Assembly: GCA_039545295.1 (NCBI GenBank)
Contig: BCIK01000005.1
Span: forward strand, 1,089,142-1,153,141
Source of the DNA: Udeniomyces pyricola
Taxonomy: Eukaryota; Basidiomycota; Tremellomycetes; Cystofilobasidiales; Mrakiaceae
Direction of reading: 5' to 3'
DNA: 64,000 nt
The translations under genes and the position numbers were made by a program. This document shows positions 28,312-40,802 of the stretch, piece by piece (the stretch's first letter is position 1; each line of letters starts with the position of its first letter). The notes under the pieces were generated by a model. That model searched no databases and was not told the origin of the DNA. It was given only the letters and a program-made list of their open reading frames with translations.

Positions 28312-30450
28312 ATGATCTCCCTTCGCATATCCTCCTATCGGTCAGGTGTCCAGCAGGCCTTCAGGACCTTTACCTCAACACCTAGATGCTTTGCTGGCAA
28401 GTGACATTCTAGCTTAGCCCATGTCATCTTTCACCTTGTGTCCTCTCACCTACGCGCGCGTCGCCTCTATATACGCCTCCCCCCCCCCTGTCCTCTCCTC
28501 TCCTCGTTTCGTCCCATTACTTACTGAACCCCCTTGGTCTTCTCACGTTGGGCACGCTCCATTTCCTCCTTATTACAGCCCCCAAGCCCCCAACAGTCGT
28601 CAATGGCGTCTCGTACCCTTCAGATGACTATACCAATGCCAGCCCGACGATCCTCTCCAAAATCGACGCCAACCTACACACCTCTCCCTCCCATCCCCTC
28701 GGCATCATCCGGACCCTCATCGAAGGCCACTTTGCCTCGCATCCCGCTTCCGAACCCTTTACGGCCCTCCTTCCTGGATCGCCCATCGTTTCGGTCGCTC
28801 AGAACTTTGACGAACTCGGTTTTCCGCCAGATCACCCCGGGCGAGCCAAGTCCGACAGCTACTACCTCAATCGGTCGACCATCCTCCGAACCCACACCAG
28901 CGCCCACGAGATCGAGACGTTCAAGCGGGGGCTCGAGAGGTACCTCATCTCGGCTGATGTCTACCGACGAGATGAGATTGATGCGTCACATTATCCCGTC
29001 TTCCATCAGATGGAAGGGGCTTCTGTTTGGACACCCGAGACGATTGGCAAGCTTGCCGAGCTCAATCAAGCGCTTCGAGCGCACATTGAGGCCTCTCCTT
29101 CCCCTCTTCTTCTCACCGATGAGACCCATCCCCCAAACCCTACGACCAACCCGAGTCAACCAGAACACGATCCGGAAACGCTCAATCTCATGATCGACAA
29201 CCTCAAGCTCTCACTCAACAGCCTCATCCTCACCCTCTTCCGTTCCCACACCGACCAAGCCGGAGAGCCGCTTCAGGTCCGATGGCTCGAAACGACTTTC
29301 CCATGGACAGCCCCAAGCTACGAGGTCGAGGTGTTCTTTGGAGGCAAATGGCTTGAGATTCTCGGGTGTGGTATCGTCAAGCAGGATACCCTTCAGCGAT
29401 CCGGTTCGTTCTCATATTCCCTCTGAATCATCTCTCTCTTTCTCTTTGAGGTTCTTTTTTTTTTTTGCTCGTGCCTTGAAGCTCTGGCCCTTGCCACTGA
29501 CGTCTTGTTTCGGCCAATGGTTTCTCTTCCTATTCCTTTCTTGTTCATCTGACCATTTTGGTACAGACTGTGGGCACAAGCAAGGCTGGGCATTTGGTCT
29601 CGGCCTCGAACGGCTTGCCATGATCCTCTTTTCCATCCCCGACATACGCCTCTTCTGGTCCAAAGACCCTCGGTTCCTCTCCCAATTCTCGACGTCCAAA
29701 GGGATTGTTCCCTTTGTGCCGTTCTCAAAGTACCCAGAGTGCTACAAGGACGTCTCGTTCTGGCTCCCCAAGCAGGGAGAGCAAGGGGAGGACGGTGACG
29801 CCGTCGCGTCGTGGCAGGAGAATGACTTTTGCGACGCCGTTAGGGACACGGCAGGTGATTTGATCGAAGGCGTCAGATTGGTGAGGATCCTTTTCTTCTC
29901 GGCTTCTTGTTTCTTCCCTTCTTCTTCTTCTTCTTCTTCGCCTTCTTTTCTTTCTCTTGCTTTCGTTTGAGAAGGGCGATGATGAATGACGGAAGGGACC
30001 GTAAGAGGAACGATTGACTCATTCCCATGCAACCTTACTCTACCCGGCCTCACCGCGTCCTGCTTGGGATCCGTCATGTTTCTATCAGATCGACGAATTC
30101 ACTCACCCAAAGACGGGCCGACGCTCCTTGGCGTACCGAATCAACTACCAGGCCATGGATCGGTATGTTCCTCTTCTACCCTTGTCTTGATCATGATCTC
30201 TCTCTCTGTGTTGCTTCCTGTTGTCCGTCGTGATCTTCTTTAGATTCTCCATTCCCTAACAAATAAACAACATCTATCTCCTTTCCCCCCTTCTCTCCCC
30301 CCCCCTCCCTTCTTCTCCTCTCTCCTTTTTTTTCTTTCCGGTTGCCGCTGCGTTTTTCGTCATAGAAACCTGACGCACGAGGAAACCAACGTCCTCCACA
30401 GCAAGATCCGAGCGCTTCTCGAATCGCAATTCCAAGTCGAACTTCGATAA
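28312..30450 (+). CDS. MSF1: Mitochondrial phenylalanyl-tRNA synthetase
   Basis: This monomeric class II synthetase charges mitochondrial tRNA with phenylalanine. Exons are 28312-28396, 28579-29403, 29567-29880, 30089-30162 and 30366-30450. The first exon encodes a textbook mitochondrial presequence rich in Arg, Ser and Phe with no acidic residues (MISLRISSYRSGVQQAF). Catalytic-core segments follow: HPLGIIRTLIEGHF, FDELGFPPDHPGR, YLNRSTILRTHTSAHE (motif 2 region), VYRRDEIDASHYPVFHQMEG, then VEVFFGGKWLEILGCG and motif 3 GWAFGLGLERLAMILFSIPD. The end holds the ferredoxin-like anticodon-binding domain (VSFW, GRRSLAYRINYQAMDRNLTHEE). Intron 1 has a GC donor (GCAAGT at 28397) and splices in phase to APKPPTVVNG. 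The length of about 460 residues matches FARS2/Msf1. Confidence 0.95.
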
Positions 30451-30805
30451 AAACATCATCATCATAATCATAAATGAGATTGAAACAATTTTTTTTATAG
30501 TTACAACCGCATTGGATTGGAGATGATGATGATGATGATGGTATACCCTTTGGTCCTATTCCCTTGTCCGAGCGTTCCTCGATTAAGCGAAGGGGGGGGG
30601 GGAAGGATATGTGAGACGATACGAGTACACTTTACGTGAGTCGAAGAGTTACCGCCCCGGCTGACCCACGGGTTTTGGTTCCCCCCTCCCCCTCCTCTGA
30701 ACGTCCTTGTGCCCCGATTCGGACCTGTTTGACTGATGGCTGATGGCTAGACAGACGGGGAAGGGAGAAAAGCGAGGGAAATGGAATGCATCATCATCAA
30801 GAAGG

Positions 30806-30837
<32 letters not shown>
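30806..30837. repeat. 32-base poly-A tract
   Basis: Thirty-two consecutive A residues lie between two convergent genes and are followed by GAAA repeats. No adjacent retroelement body or target duplication was found, so it is best read as a simple homopolymer. Confidence 0.85.
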
Positions 30838-30838
<1 letters not shown>

Positions 30839-31242
30839 GAGAAAAGAAGAAAGAAAGAAAGAAAGAAATGAGACGAGACGACGATGATGATTGATGGGAA
30901 AATCGACTTAGATTCTTGGCAAGCTTCTTTTTTTTTTTTTTCTCGGAATCGCTTTAACTCTTTTCGTTCCTTGTCTATCTCTTTCTCTCTCTCTCTTTTT
31001 CGTCCTCTCGTTGTGCGCGAATCGATCGGATCATCGTCTATCTCAAGCGAAGAAGGAAAATGTGAACAGCCGAGAAGCACGTTCAGGGCGGAAGGAAGGA
31101 AGGAAGGAAGGAAGGAGGGCGGAGGGGGAGATCGACAGTCGAGACTAGAGAGAGAGAGAGAAAATGAAAAGGGTCTATAGTCATAATAGTGCACTGGGGA
31201 GAACTTTATTTTGTCTTATTTTATTTTCATTTTGAATATTAT

Positions 31243-31271
31243 TATGATGATGATGATGATGATGATGATGA
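31243..31271. repeat. (GAT)n microsatellite
   Basis: About nine to ten tandem copies of a GAT/TGA trinucleotide lie in the intergenic space downstream of GET3. A shorter run of the same triplet lies near 30521-30540. Confidence 0.85.
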
Positions 31272-31515
31272 AACCCATCAAAGTCCTGCCCCCCTGATAC
31301 TGTACGCCAAAGAAGGAGGGAACAGAGGAATCCTCATGATTTCATCTATACACCCTAACCCATGATCGAACTCCCCTTCCTCCTCCCCCCTCCCCCTTTC
31401 GTCCCTCTCGTATGATCCTCGCTCTGGAAACCTTCCGGTCCTCCTCTTCTCCAACCCGGAAACCCAACCCGTACGTGGTGATATCACTCTTGGTTTTTTT
31501 CTTCTTGTTTTCTTT

Positions 31516-34387
31516 CTAGGCGCGAGGCGGGACGTATGGCTCGATCAGCATCTGGTGCGGATGAAGAGAGAGAGACGAGGAGAAGATATAGAAAAGCAAC
31601 GAAAGATGGGAGAGAAAGATGAGTGAATGACAAAGGAGTAGAAGAAGAAGAAGAAGAAGAAGGAGAAAAAAAAAAGAAGAAAAAAGGGACATCAGTGATG
31701 TGGCCAAGGGGATTGTCATCATCATCGTTGTTCGAGTTGTGGGGTTTTTTAGGGGGGGGAGGAGGACCAAACCCAATCCATCGGTTCCTAATTCCCCTCC
31801 CCTCTCTCCGAAAAAAAAAGGAAAACAGGGAACCATCGAAAAATAAAAAGTCTCATCCCCTACTCACCTTTGAGAACTCTTTGATCTTGTCGCTTCCACG
31901 GACCTCCTCCGTCTTGAGCGGGAGCTTGACGAGATGGAAATCGGCGCCGTAGAGGTCGTACGCTTCAAGGAGGTACTTTTGTTGCATCGCTTGACGCGTC
32001 GAGCAGTGCTCGCAGTTGGCGCCTGGAGGATGAGGATGAAGAAGAGGATGAGAGCAAGGAAGGGAGGGGCAATACGAAGGATGGATTGAGTTTGGCAAAA
32101 GGACATTGGAGAGATCTGTCGGAGGTATCACAAAAGAGACACCTATACTCCTTGTACAACAANAAAAANCAAAGAACGAAAAGATGGGGGGGGGGGGCAA
32201 GAAGAAAATCCCCCCCCCTCCCCCCCTTTGCCGCTAACTAACCATCTTTAGGGTAAAGCAGCTGGTTGATGACAATGTTGTGCGTATCGATCTCGTACTC
32301 GGTCAGTTCTTGAATCAGCCGTTCCGTCTCGTACAGCGAGAGGAACTCGGAGATGGCCACGCAGACAAACGTCGTCTTGTCCTGTGAGGAGAGCCGAGAC
32401 CACACGATATCATGACCCAGATTTTTGACGAGAAGAGGGAACGAGCAGGGCGAGATAAGCGGAGACGGGAACAATCAGATGTCAGTTAAAATTTTCCAAA
32501 CAGTCCAAGGGAATTAGCTGCTATAGATGGAAGCGAAAGAAAAGAGGAAGCATGGGAGAAGACGAACAGGGTCGGTGAATTGAGTGTTGACTTCGTTGAT
32601 GACGGCTCGCATCGACTCGAGCTTAGCAAACATATCCTCTTGAGGGGCACCTCCTCCCATCATACTTTGCATCTACAGGAGGGGATATGAAGTAACATAA
32701 TTGGGGCAAAAGACGACAAGATGAACCGAGGGTTGAACAAGAGGTATTGTCAGCGGCCACATGGTGATTGTCCGTTTTCTTTCCCTTCAACGAACCCTGG
32801 CCCCCCAAGTCCACGCCAATTTCTTCAACGGGCACCATCCATTCCCACTTCTTCTCTCCCTCCCTCCCTGAACAAGTTCCTCGGCTATCAACCCATCACT
32901 AACCTGCTGAATCATGGGTCCAAACTTGCCTCCAAGCGTGGCAATCTTACCGAGGGCTTTCTCGAGCACACTCGGGAAAGAGAGGAACCGAAGGGTGTGT
33001 CCGGTGGGAGCGGTATCAAAGACGATGACTTCAAACTCCATCGACTTGACGTGTTTCATGATCTCAGCAAATCCCATGGCCTCATCAACACCCTTGATTG
33101 GGGGGATCAGAAGAGAGATGAAGAGAGCAGGAGAGGAAAAGAATGTTGGGATGAGCTCGTGCGCAGTCGGTCGGACGGAATGGGAAGCGACTCGTTTGGG
33201 GAATGGTGCACGAACGGGGATGGCAAAGGCAAGATCTTGCATCATGCCTTGCATAGCTCCTCCATTCTGGTCGGCTGTAACCAGGAGGAAACAGGTGAGA
33301 GTTCCGAACCATTCAGTTTAGCACGAGAGACGCAAACCCTGCCAATGGTGAGAGACGAGCCCGACGCGTGGAAGATGAAGGCGACAAGAAGCAGGCACGT
33401 ACAATTGTCAATCATCTCCTGTATCGATCCAGTCGGATCAATCTCCATGGCAAAGAGGTTGTCGAACCCGTTGACCTTGGTCGCGTCCTGCAGGAAACGA
33501 ATCGTCATGTCGACACACAAGCGACGGGGGAAGGGTTCAGTACGCGCCGTCGCATACATCTGAGCTCCGGTCGTGCTCCGAAGCAGAGGGATCAGCCCTA
33601 CCTTGTTGAACTTTTGACCAAAGGCGTCAGACAAGTTGTGAGCGGGGTCGGTCGACTAGACGTGCAGAGGTAGTCATGGGTATTGAGATGGTCGAACGAG
33701 GGCGGGACGCGACGAGGCGAAAGGAAACCGAGCGCGAAGAACAAAAGTGCGGTGGGCGTCATGGTCAGTGTACGTTTTGACTCTGGCTGCTTGCCAAGAG
33801 ACGGGCCTGTACTGACGATGAGAAGGACGGATTCTCGGCAAGCGGCGAGCTGAGTGGCGAGTGAGCACGAAGTCGTCGTCTTGCCTAAAGAGCGAGACCC
33901 AAGCCAAGATGAGGAGGAGTTGATAAGTTCGGTGTCAGTCGCGAATGGAGTGGAAGCCCATCATGTAGAGAGAAAGGGATCGATGGCGACACTGACCGAC
34001 ACCACCTTTTCCACCTGAGAAGTGGCAGGTTGATGATCGAGAGAGAGATCGAAGTAAAGGTGAGAAATGGGTGATGATTCAGTAAGGATGGCAAGATGAG
34101 AAAAAGGAAAGAGATCGTGGTGAATAGGGAGCGAAGACGAGACGAGGGGACTGAACCGCAAAAGATCCACTGTCGGCCCGAGTGGATTCCGAGAGAACAA
34201 GTTAGTGTGGTTTCATGATTGAGGGTCTGATAGGGAGCCAAGATAAGCTGGGTTGGATGACGAGGGGCATATATGAAGTGGAATGAACCTTGAGTGAACG
34301 TTGATCGAGGATGTTCTGGAGCGTTGGGGGAAGGAGATCTTGCTCGGCTTCTGAGAGCTGGAGGGCGAGTGAGGATGGGGCGGACAT
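31516..34387 (-). CDS. GET3: Get3 / TRC40 ATPase for tail-anchored protein insertion
   Basis: Get3 is the cytosolic ATPase that receives tail-anchored membrane proteins and delivers them to the ER Get1/Get2 receptor. Twelve exons on the minus strand: 34289-34387, 34157-34169, 33997-34014, 33817-33884, 33602-33655, 33403-33487, 33216-33274, 32904-33092, 32568-32672, 32243-32381, 31868-32022 and 31516-31551, totalling 339 residues, the family's usual size. The deviant Walker A GGKGGVGKTT (38-47) is followed by [23 protein letters not shown] (switch I, with the hydrolytic Asp), [12 protein letters not shown], the switch II segment [13 protein letters not shown], a Met-rich helix, INQLLYP and the zinc-binding pair C280-x2-C283 in NCEHC. 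The protein ends [11 protein letters not shown]. Exons 2 and 3 are only 13 and 18 bases and split the P-loop; every junction keeps phase. Confidence 0.96.
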
Positions 34388-35736
34388 GGTGGGTTGAGAC
34401 GAGGTAGGATGAAGAGCTAGGGTTGTGAGGGCGATGATGGGAAGAAGGGATCGAGGGAGGATGGTATGTGTATGAGTAACAAGGGGATCAAGAAACTCGT
34501 GAGGAATGTGATTGATTGATTGATTTGATTTGATTTGATTTTTTTGTTTGGTTTAACTTTTGTTTGGTTTAATTTTTGTTTAGTTCGATTCAATCGAGAT
34601 ATACAATATATATATATATCATTATATGTATCATCACTGGCATTTACGCCTTTCTCATGATGAATAATGATGATGATGTCCTGGATGGCCTATCCCCCTT
34701 TGGCTGGATGGACAGCCTTGGAGGAGCTCCCTCCCTCCGGCCCTCCGGCCCTCCTCCTTCTCATCATGATCCATCCAACTTGCCCTCGGTCCTCAACTAG
34801 TACCAGGTGGATTCTTCTCGACCCATCCCCTGATCTTGATCCCTTCCCAATTCCCCTCCTTCCCCCTTCCTCCCCTTGGCCCATCCTAACAGTGCCCATT
34901 CCCACATGTCCAATTTGCCCATTTCCGCTCTCACATCTAATCCAATCCAATCCGACGCACTTACCTCCATCCCGCCTCACCTACCTCCATCCCGCCTCAC
35001 CGGTCCAAGCCTCCAATAGTCGGTCCGACCGAGTCAGTTGACATGTCCCTCTGACCTATCCAACGTCCCTCAACCACTCTGAACGACCCAGTACTATCCA
35101 TGATCCATCAGGAACCGTGGTAGGATGCTTGCTGGGAACGTCAGCTATGATGAATGCGGGTAAGGTCTCCGGAAGAATCGGTTGCTAGGGTCCCTGCCGA
35201 GCTGAAGCCAGCTTGGGGAGAAACGCAGCGTCTCTCTCGGGTGCGGGTAGGCAGCTAGCTGGTTTGGAGCGAGTATCGACTTGGACCAAACCGCACCATT
35301 TTGGGTAAGGCTCTTAGATATGTGTTGGAATTTAGTTTTTTTTTTCTTCTTTGAAATAGGATATAAGAAGAAGAAGAAAAAAAGAAAAGAAGAAAAAAAA
35401 GGAATGACGGGAGAACGGTCGGATGGGTGGAGGGAAGAATCGAAAGGAGGGCCAACTACTGTTACGTGGAGCTGACCGTTTTCGGGGCCTACTTTTGGCG
35501 GTGAGCCCTTTTCCTCCCACGAACGCTCACTCCGATCTCTCTTTCGCCCCGTCCTCCTCCTTGTCTCCCCCTCCTTTGCACATCCAGCCCCTCCACCCTC
35601 CCTTCCGTCCCTCGCCTTCTCGCTTTCACCAGCGCCCCTTTCCCATCCATCACCACAGCCGAGCCTGATTGTCCAAAACACCACTCTCATCACACATTAA
35701 AAAAAGGCATCCCCGAACCCCCTCTTCCCCCGCGCC
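34388..35736. promoter_or_regulatory. Divergent upstream region GET3 / BET gene
   Basis: This 1.35 kb gap between two divergent start codons has no convincing gene. It contains a TTTGA repeat near 34518-34545, a TA-rich patch at 34602-34625, a 20-bp tandem duplication (34961-35000) and purine-rich homopolymers near 35336-35402. The 180 bases before the BET start are CT-rich. Confidence 0.45.
34961..35000. repeat. 20-bp tandem duplication
   Basis: The 20-mer with core TACCTCCATCCCGCCTCAC is present twice in direct tandem (34961-34980 and 34981-35000), differing only at the first base. Confidence 0.85.
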
Positions 35737-38700
35737 ATGTCCGCCCCACCCAACCCGTACCAACCCATCGACGCGCCCATCACGTCGGCTCCTCCTCCTC
35801 CCCCTCCTCCTCAGTCTTACACTCCACCGCCTCCGCCGCCCGAGCCACCGCTCCATCAGCAGATGATCCATCCACCAACACCCCAACAACCTTATCAATC
35901 CCAGGAGCAGCCTCAACACCAGCCGGCCTATGGCCAGCCAGCTCCTGCCCTTTCCACCCACGAGAACCTCCCGCTTTCGGACTTACTCAATCCGGCGACG
36001 TCCCCTCATCCTCCCCCTTCCGCCCCTTCTCCTGGCGCGCCCTCGCCCCAGCCGGCTCCAATGGCCGTGCCTGCGTTTGCTGCCCCACAACCTCAGCATC
36101 TTGCACCCACCGTATCATACGGACATGCCCCGTCGCCGACACCCCCACCACCCGCCGGCACGTCACCCGTGCCTCCGCCCGCCCTCGACGCGTCGCTGAC
36201 TTTGGCTCATTCCTCGTCTGAGGCGCCTCCTCCTCCCCCAGCAGGCAGTTACTCGGCCCCTCCTCCCCCTCCATCCGAGGCTCCTCCCTTGATTCAGCAA
36301 CATCAACCACAGTCGCAGCAGCAGTATCAACAGCAGCCCCAACAACAACACCAACAGCAGCAGCAGCAGCAGCAGCAGCCTCCTTACCAACCTGTCGCTC
36401 TTGCTTACCATCACCAGCCGTCTGCTTCGCCCGCGCCCTCGCCTGCTCCCATCACGGCTCCGATGCCGCATGCCGCTTACCACCAGCCGTCTCCCCGACC
36501 GCATTCGCCTATGGAACAGGCTGCTCCGTATGCGCCTCCGCCCCAGGCATACGCTCCCCCTCCCCCAGCGGCATCGGCGACGGCAACGTACCCCCCTCAG
36601 CCTTACCCTTCGCCCTCAGAGCAGCACCAGCCTTACCAACAGCAACACCAGCAGCCCCTTCACCATCAACAGCAGCCACAACAGCATCAGTCTTACCAGT
36701 ACCAGCAGTATCAGGTGCCATCTCACATCCCTCCTCCTCCGGCTGATCAGCACCCGCATGCGCCGCCTCACAATCCCTACCCTTCGGCCTACCCGACCCA
36801 GCATCAGTACGATGCGCCCCAGCGCCATGACGGCGGCGGTCTCATCCCGTCATCCTCATCGGGAAGCCTCAAGCGAGAGTCGCCCTTTGAGGAAGGCCCA
36901 GTCGGATCGCGGCCGCCCGGGTCGGATCCGTACGGAAACGGCTACCAGGGTCCCTATGCTGACCAGCCTCCGGCAAAGAAGACCAAGACTGACGGCGTAA
37001 GTAGATCTTTGCATCGAGCCCGGCTTGTTGCTATCGACCACCTTCGCTCGAATCTCTCGTTGTGTCTACTGCCTCCTACCGTCTTTTCATGTGTCGTGGC
37101 CGGATGGGGAAGCCGCGGTCGAGGGCGGTTGGGAGCGACAGCGGCCTTTAGGGCCGGGGAGCGGGATGAGGGCCTGTGCGAGCGTATGGCAGGTAGTCAC
37201 AGGACCGGGGATTCTCTTCTTCCCGCCTCCTATAGAGTGACGCAAAGAGAATCCCTTGCACCCGGAACTTGGACTTTGGACTCTCATCCCACTTTCCGCC
37301 CCTTTGCGCTTTCCTTTCTATCGCTTTCGACTGACCTCTTCTTCCCCTTTCCTTCCCTTCCTTTCTTGATATATCCTACTTGTTCACCCTTCCTCCTCCT
37401 TCTCCTTCACCTGCTCCCCCTATCCCTTGTCCTCCTTACCTCTCTCCCCTCCCCTTTTTCATCGGCTCTTTCTCGCTATCCTTGCTGTCTCTGTTTCCTT
37501 CCATCATCTGGCACACTTTTTCTCCTTTCATCTCGCTATGTACCTCTGCCATTCGCACCCACTCGTCCTTATATCACCAGACGGGACCTATGCCGCTCTC
37601 AGTCGCCCAACAAAAGTGGTTCCTTTCGCAGGTCCGCAACCTCAAAAAGATGAAGGAAGCCTTCGCTTTCCTCGCACCCGTCGACCCCATCGCCCTTGGC
37701 ATTCCTCATTACCCCTCCATCATCACGCATCCCATGGACCTCACCACGGCCGAGTACAAGCTCAATGCATCCGGCCCCAAGCCCAAGGGTCGCGCTGACC
37801 GAGGCAAGTACGACAACCGCGAGGACGTCATTGACGACGTTCGGCGTGTTTGGAACAACTCGATCCGCTTTAACGGTGCCGATCACCTCGTCAGTCTGGC
37901 CGGCCGAGAGCTCGAAAAGGTCTTTGAGAAAAATCTTAAATCGCTCCCCAAAGATGAGGACGTAAGTCGTTTATATAGGTCTCTTATCTCTGTCTGGCAT
38001 CTGATAGACTAGACTCGGCGATTGTTTTGACCCATACTTCTCCTCCCTTGTTTTATTGTCATCGCTATGCTTTGCCACTATTCGATCGTCTATCGTCGCA
38101 GCCAAACGCTCGACCGCCTCCCCCGCCTCCCGTTGTCCCCAACGGATCTGCTCCAGGTGCCCTTCCCCGAAGCAACTCGCACGACGATTCCACGCGCAAG
38201 AAGCGAGAGGTCCGCCCGCCTCCTCCCAAGGAGAACTCATGGGTCGACGCCAATGGCGCTCCTGGCAGAAGAAAGAGTGGCGGCGGCGTCGGTCCTGGCG
38301 GGAAGAAGAAGGGCGACGTTCAGATGAACTACATCAAGAAGACGGTCGACGAACTCCTGACGAAAAAGCAATACTACGAGATCACATACCCGTTCCAGGT
38401 CCCCGTTGGTGAGTTGGGTGTATGCGTTTGAATGAGAGCGATCCGGGCAGGAAACGGAGTGACAGAGATCGCTCGTCTACTCTACTTTTGCGGTGCTATC
38501 TTCATCCGTGATTGGACGGTTTATTGACTCGTACTAAACTCTTTCGTCCTATCCATCTTCGATACTTGCACGTTCAGACTACATTGCGCTCGGCATTCCC
38601 GATTACCCCAAGGTCATCAAGCGCCCCATGGACCTCTCAACCATCCGCCAGAACCTCAACGACAACTACTATGACGAGCCTGCCGACGTCAACTCGGACA

Positions 38701-39929
38701 TGAAGCTCATGTTCAAGAATTGCTACACCTACAATCCCCCCGGCTCACCGGTCAATGGCGCCGGCAAGGCGCTCCAGGCGGTTTGGGAGGAGAAGTGGAG
38801 GGCACTCCCGCCCAAGGAGGAGGAGAGTGAGCCGGAGCAAGAGAGCGACGATGAAGGTGCGTTGTTGACTACTCAACCGTTGCAGCATATGGGCCACGAT
38901 TTCGCTTCTTGTCTTTTCTTCTTCCTACTTGCGACTGATACTGACACGCATGTACATATGCTCTTGCTATACTTTTCTTGTATAATCTAACGCTTCGCCA
39001 CTCAGCTGAGATCGCCAACCTTACAGCTGAGCGCGAAAGGATCAACAAGCGGCTCGAAGAGCTCGAGGCCAAGAAGGCGGCTAAGGTGCCCAAGACCAAA
39101 AAGCACAAGGCCTCGAAACCGGCCGCGGCGGTTGCACCCAAACCTCCGAAGCCCGCCGCTACCCCCAAACCACCCAAGGCTACGCCTACTGCGCCTCCTG
39201 TCGCCGCGGCTCCGGCTCCGGCTCCTAAGCCCAAGAAGCAGGCGTCGACCTCGGCTGCTGGTGGAGGAGGAGGTGGCAAGAAGGCGAGCGCCAGCACGGG
39301 AGCCGCCGCTCCTAAACCTAAAAAGAAGAAGGAAGAGCCGGCTGCTGTCAATGCCGACGATGAGGAAAGAAATCAGACTCAGGTCACCATGGCTCAGAAG
39401 CAAGAGCTTGCCGAGAAGATTCAGGAGGCCGATGGCGAGATCCTTAACAAGGCCATTCGGTTGATTCAGGAAAGCATGCCTCTCGGTGACGTACGTCCTT
39501 TTCGTCGTTCTGGTTTTTTCTCTGACTCGCTGGGGGAGGTAGTCAAGATTTGCTTTAACTCACGTTGACACTTGGGCTTGTTTTCCTTTGTTTCTTTTGC
39601 AGAACTCTGACGAGATCGAGCTTGATATCGAGTCCCTTCCCCCTGCAACGGTTCTGAAGCTCTACAACCTGGTCGTCCGTGGTCCAAAGAAGGCCAAGCG
39701 CGAAAAGACTGGCAAGAACAAGCACGGTACTGGTGGCCTCGCCCGCAAGTCGATGAACGAAGAGGTCGAGGCGGAGAAGATCCGGATGCTCGAAGCCAAG
39801 TTGGGTGCTTTCGACGGCCCTCCAACTCAGGCGCCTTCTACGTCGGCTGCGCCCGCCCCCTTCCCGACTCACGCTAACGCGGGCTCCGATTCAGAGTCTG
39901 GGTCCGATTCTGCGTCGGATTCGGAATAA
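35737..39929 (+). CDS. BDF1: BET-family double bromodomain protein (Bdf1-like)
   Basis: This is a BET chromatin reader that binds acetylated histone tails and recruits transcription machinery. Exons are 35737-36996, 37581-37961, 38102-38408, 38578-38856, 39006-39490 and 39603-39929, totalling 1012 residues. Residues 1-420 are a Pro/Gln-rich low-complexity region ending in a PPAKKTKTDG nuclear-signal-like stretch. Bromodomain 1 (about 435-545) has FLAPVDPIALGIPHYPSII, the PMDL motif and the acetyl-lysine Asn in NNSIRFNG. Bromodomain 2 (about 625-725) has DYIALGIPDYP, RPMDLSTI and CYTYNPPGSPVN. A Lys/Ala/Pro linker leads to the NET domain (about 870-935), whose core is ESLPPATVLKLYNLV, and then an acidic Ser-rich tail. 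The domain order BD-BD-NET is diagnostic. Intron 1 is 584 bases, and a missed small exon there cannot be excluded. Confidence 0.95.
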
Positions 39930-40802
39930 AGGGTTCTGTGGAGAGCTGTTGCCTTATTGTCTTTTGTCTTGAGCGGCGATGGTTTCCTCTTGTTCTGTCT
40001 TCCTCAACGCTGTCCTTGTGCTCGATTGACTTTCATGTAACTTTTCACCTTCTCTTATTTCTTTTCTTCTTTCCACCCTTTGCCTTGTGTCGCCTCTTCC
40101 TATATGTCCCAACACACTGTTTCCATCCAAGCGTTTGCACCGTGGGCGTGCAGGCCTCTATTCCATTTCACGCGCCTTCCCTTTTCTCCCTCCTTTATTC
40201 CCCTCTCCCCATCCCTCTCAAGTTGCCCCCCCCCCTCCTATCCCCTCTGCCTTTCTCTATCTCCGCCCTTTTATGCTCTCCCTCTCTTATGTTGCACCTT
40301 TTTGGATTGCGTGCGTCTACTCGTTTGAGTTGGTCACCCTTGTCTCTTCGCTTGTTCTTTTTTCTTTTTTTTCTTCTCCTGGCCTTATCTTGTGAGGGGA
40401 GTCTTGGTTCGTCTTCCTTCTCATTCTTCTTTTCTTTTCCCTCCCCTCAAAACCTAATATCATGCGCGTATTTGCTCCTTGGTCGCGTGGAATGTTGTTA
40501 TGGGGTCGATATGTTGGGCTGAAAAAGAAAAAGCATCGACGCGTGCAGTATATTGGCGGCCTGCAGACGGATTGATGGAGTCGCCATCTCCCTTGCCATA
40601 TCGTTTCCAAATAGTGTGACTGACGGCAATCGCCGAAGTGAATAGTTCTTATGACTCGCCATCATCACATACGCAGATCAACGGCCCAACATGAGTTGGT
40701 GACTCACTTTGGATCGACTACATATACATATCACCGTCCAACGAGTCCGCGTTCAAGCCATCACTAACCATCTACGCTCCTCACTGTCGATCGACATCAT
40801 TC
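39930..40802. other. 3' flank of the BET gene and upstream region of the GNAT gene
   Basis: The first 600 bases are pyrimidine-rich on the plus strand, with C runs near 40228. They read as Ser/Phe/Leu-rich pseudo-frames that I reject. The last 250 bases have more balanced composition and should hold the promoter of the next gene. Confidence 0.45.

Larger units (their letters stand above)
30451..31515. other. Convergent 3' intergenic region, repeat-rich
   Basis: The region between the ends of PheRS and GET3 has no gene. It contains a 32-base A run (30806-30837), GAAA and GGAA repeats (30838-30865 and about 31086-31114), a GA tract near 31147-31162 and a GAT repeat (31243-31271). Confidence 0.6.

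Noticed and set aside
30806..30865. A poly-A tail of a retrotransposed element
   Set aside because: No reverse-transcriptase sequence, no recognisable body and no target-site duplication around it; GAAA repeats follow, so it looks like a simple sequence tract.
34500..34625. A CRISPR-like or satellite array suggested by repeated TTTGATTTGA
   Set aside because: It is a simple pentanucleotide repeat with no spacers, and CRISPR arrays are not expected in a fungal genome.
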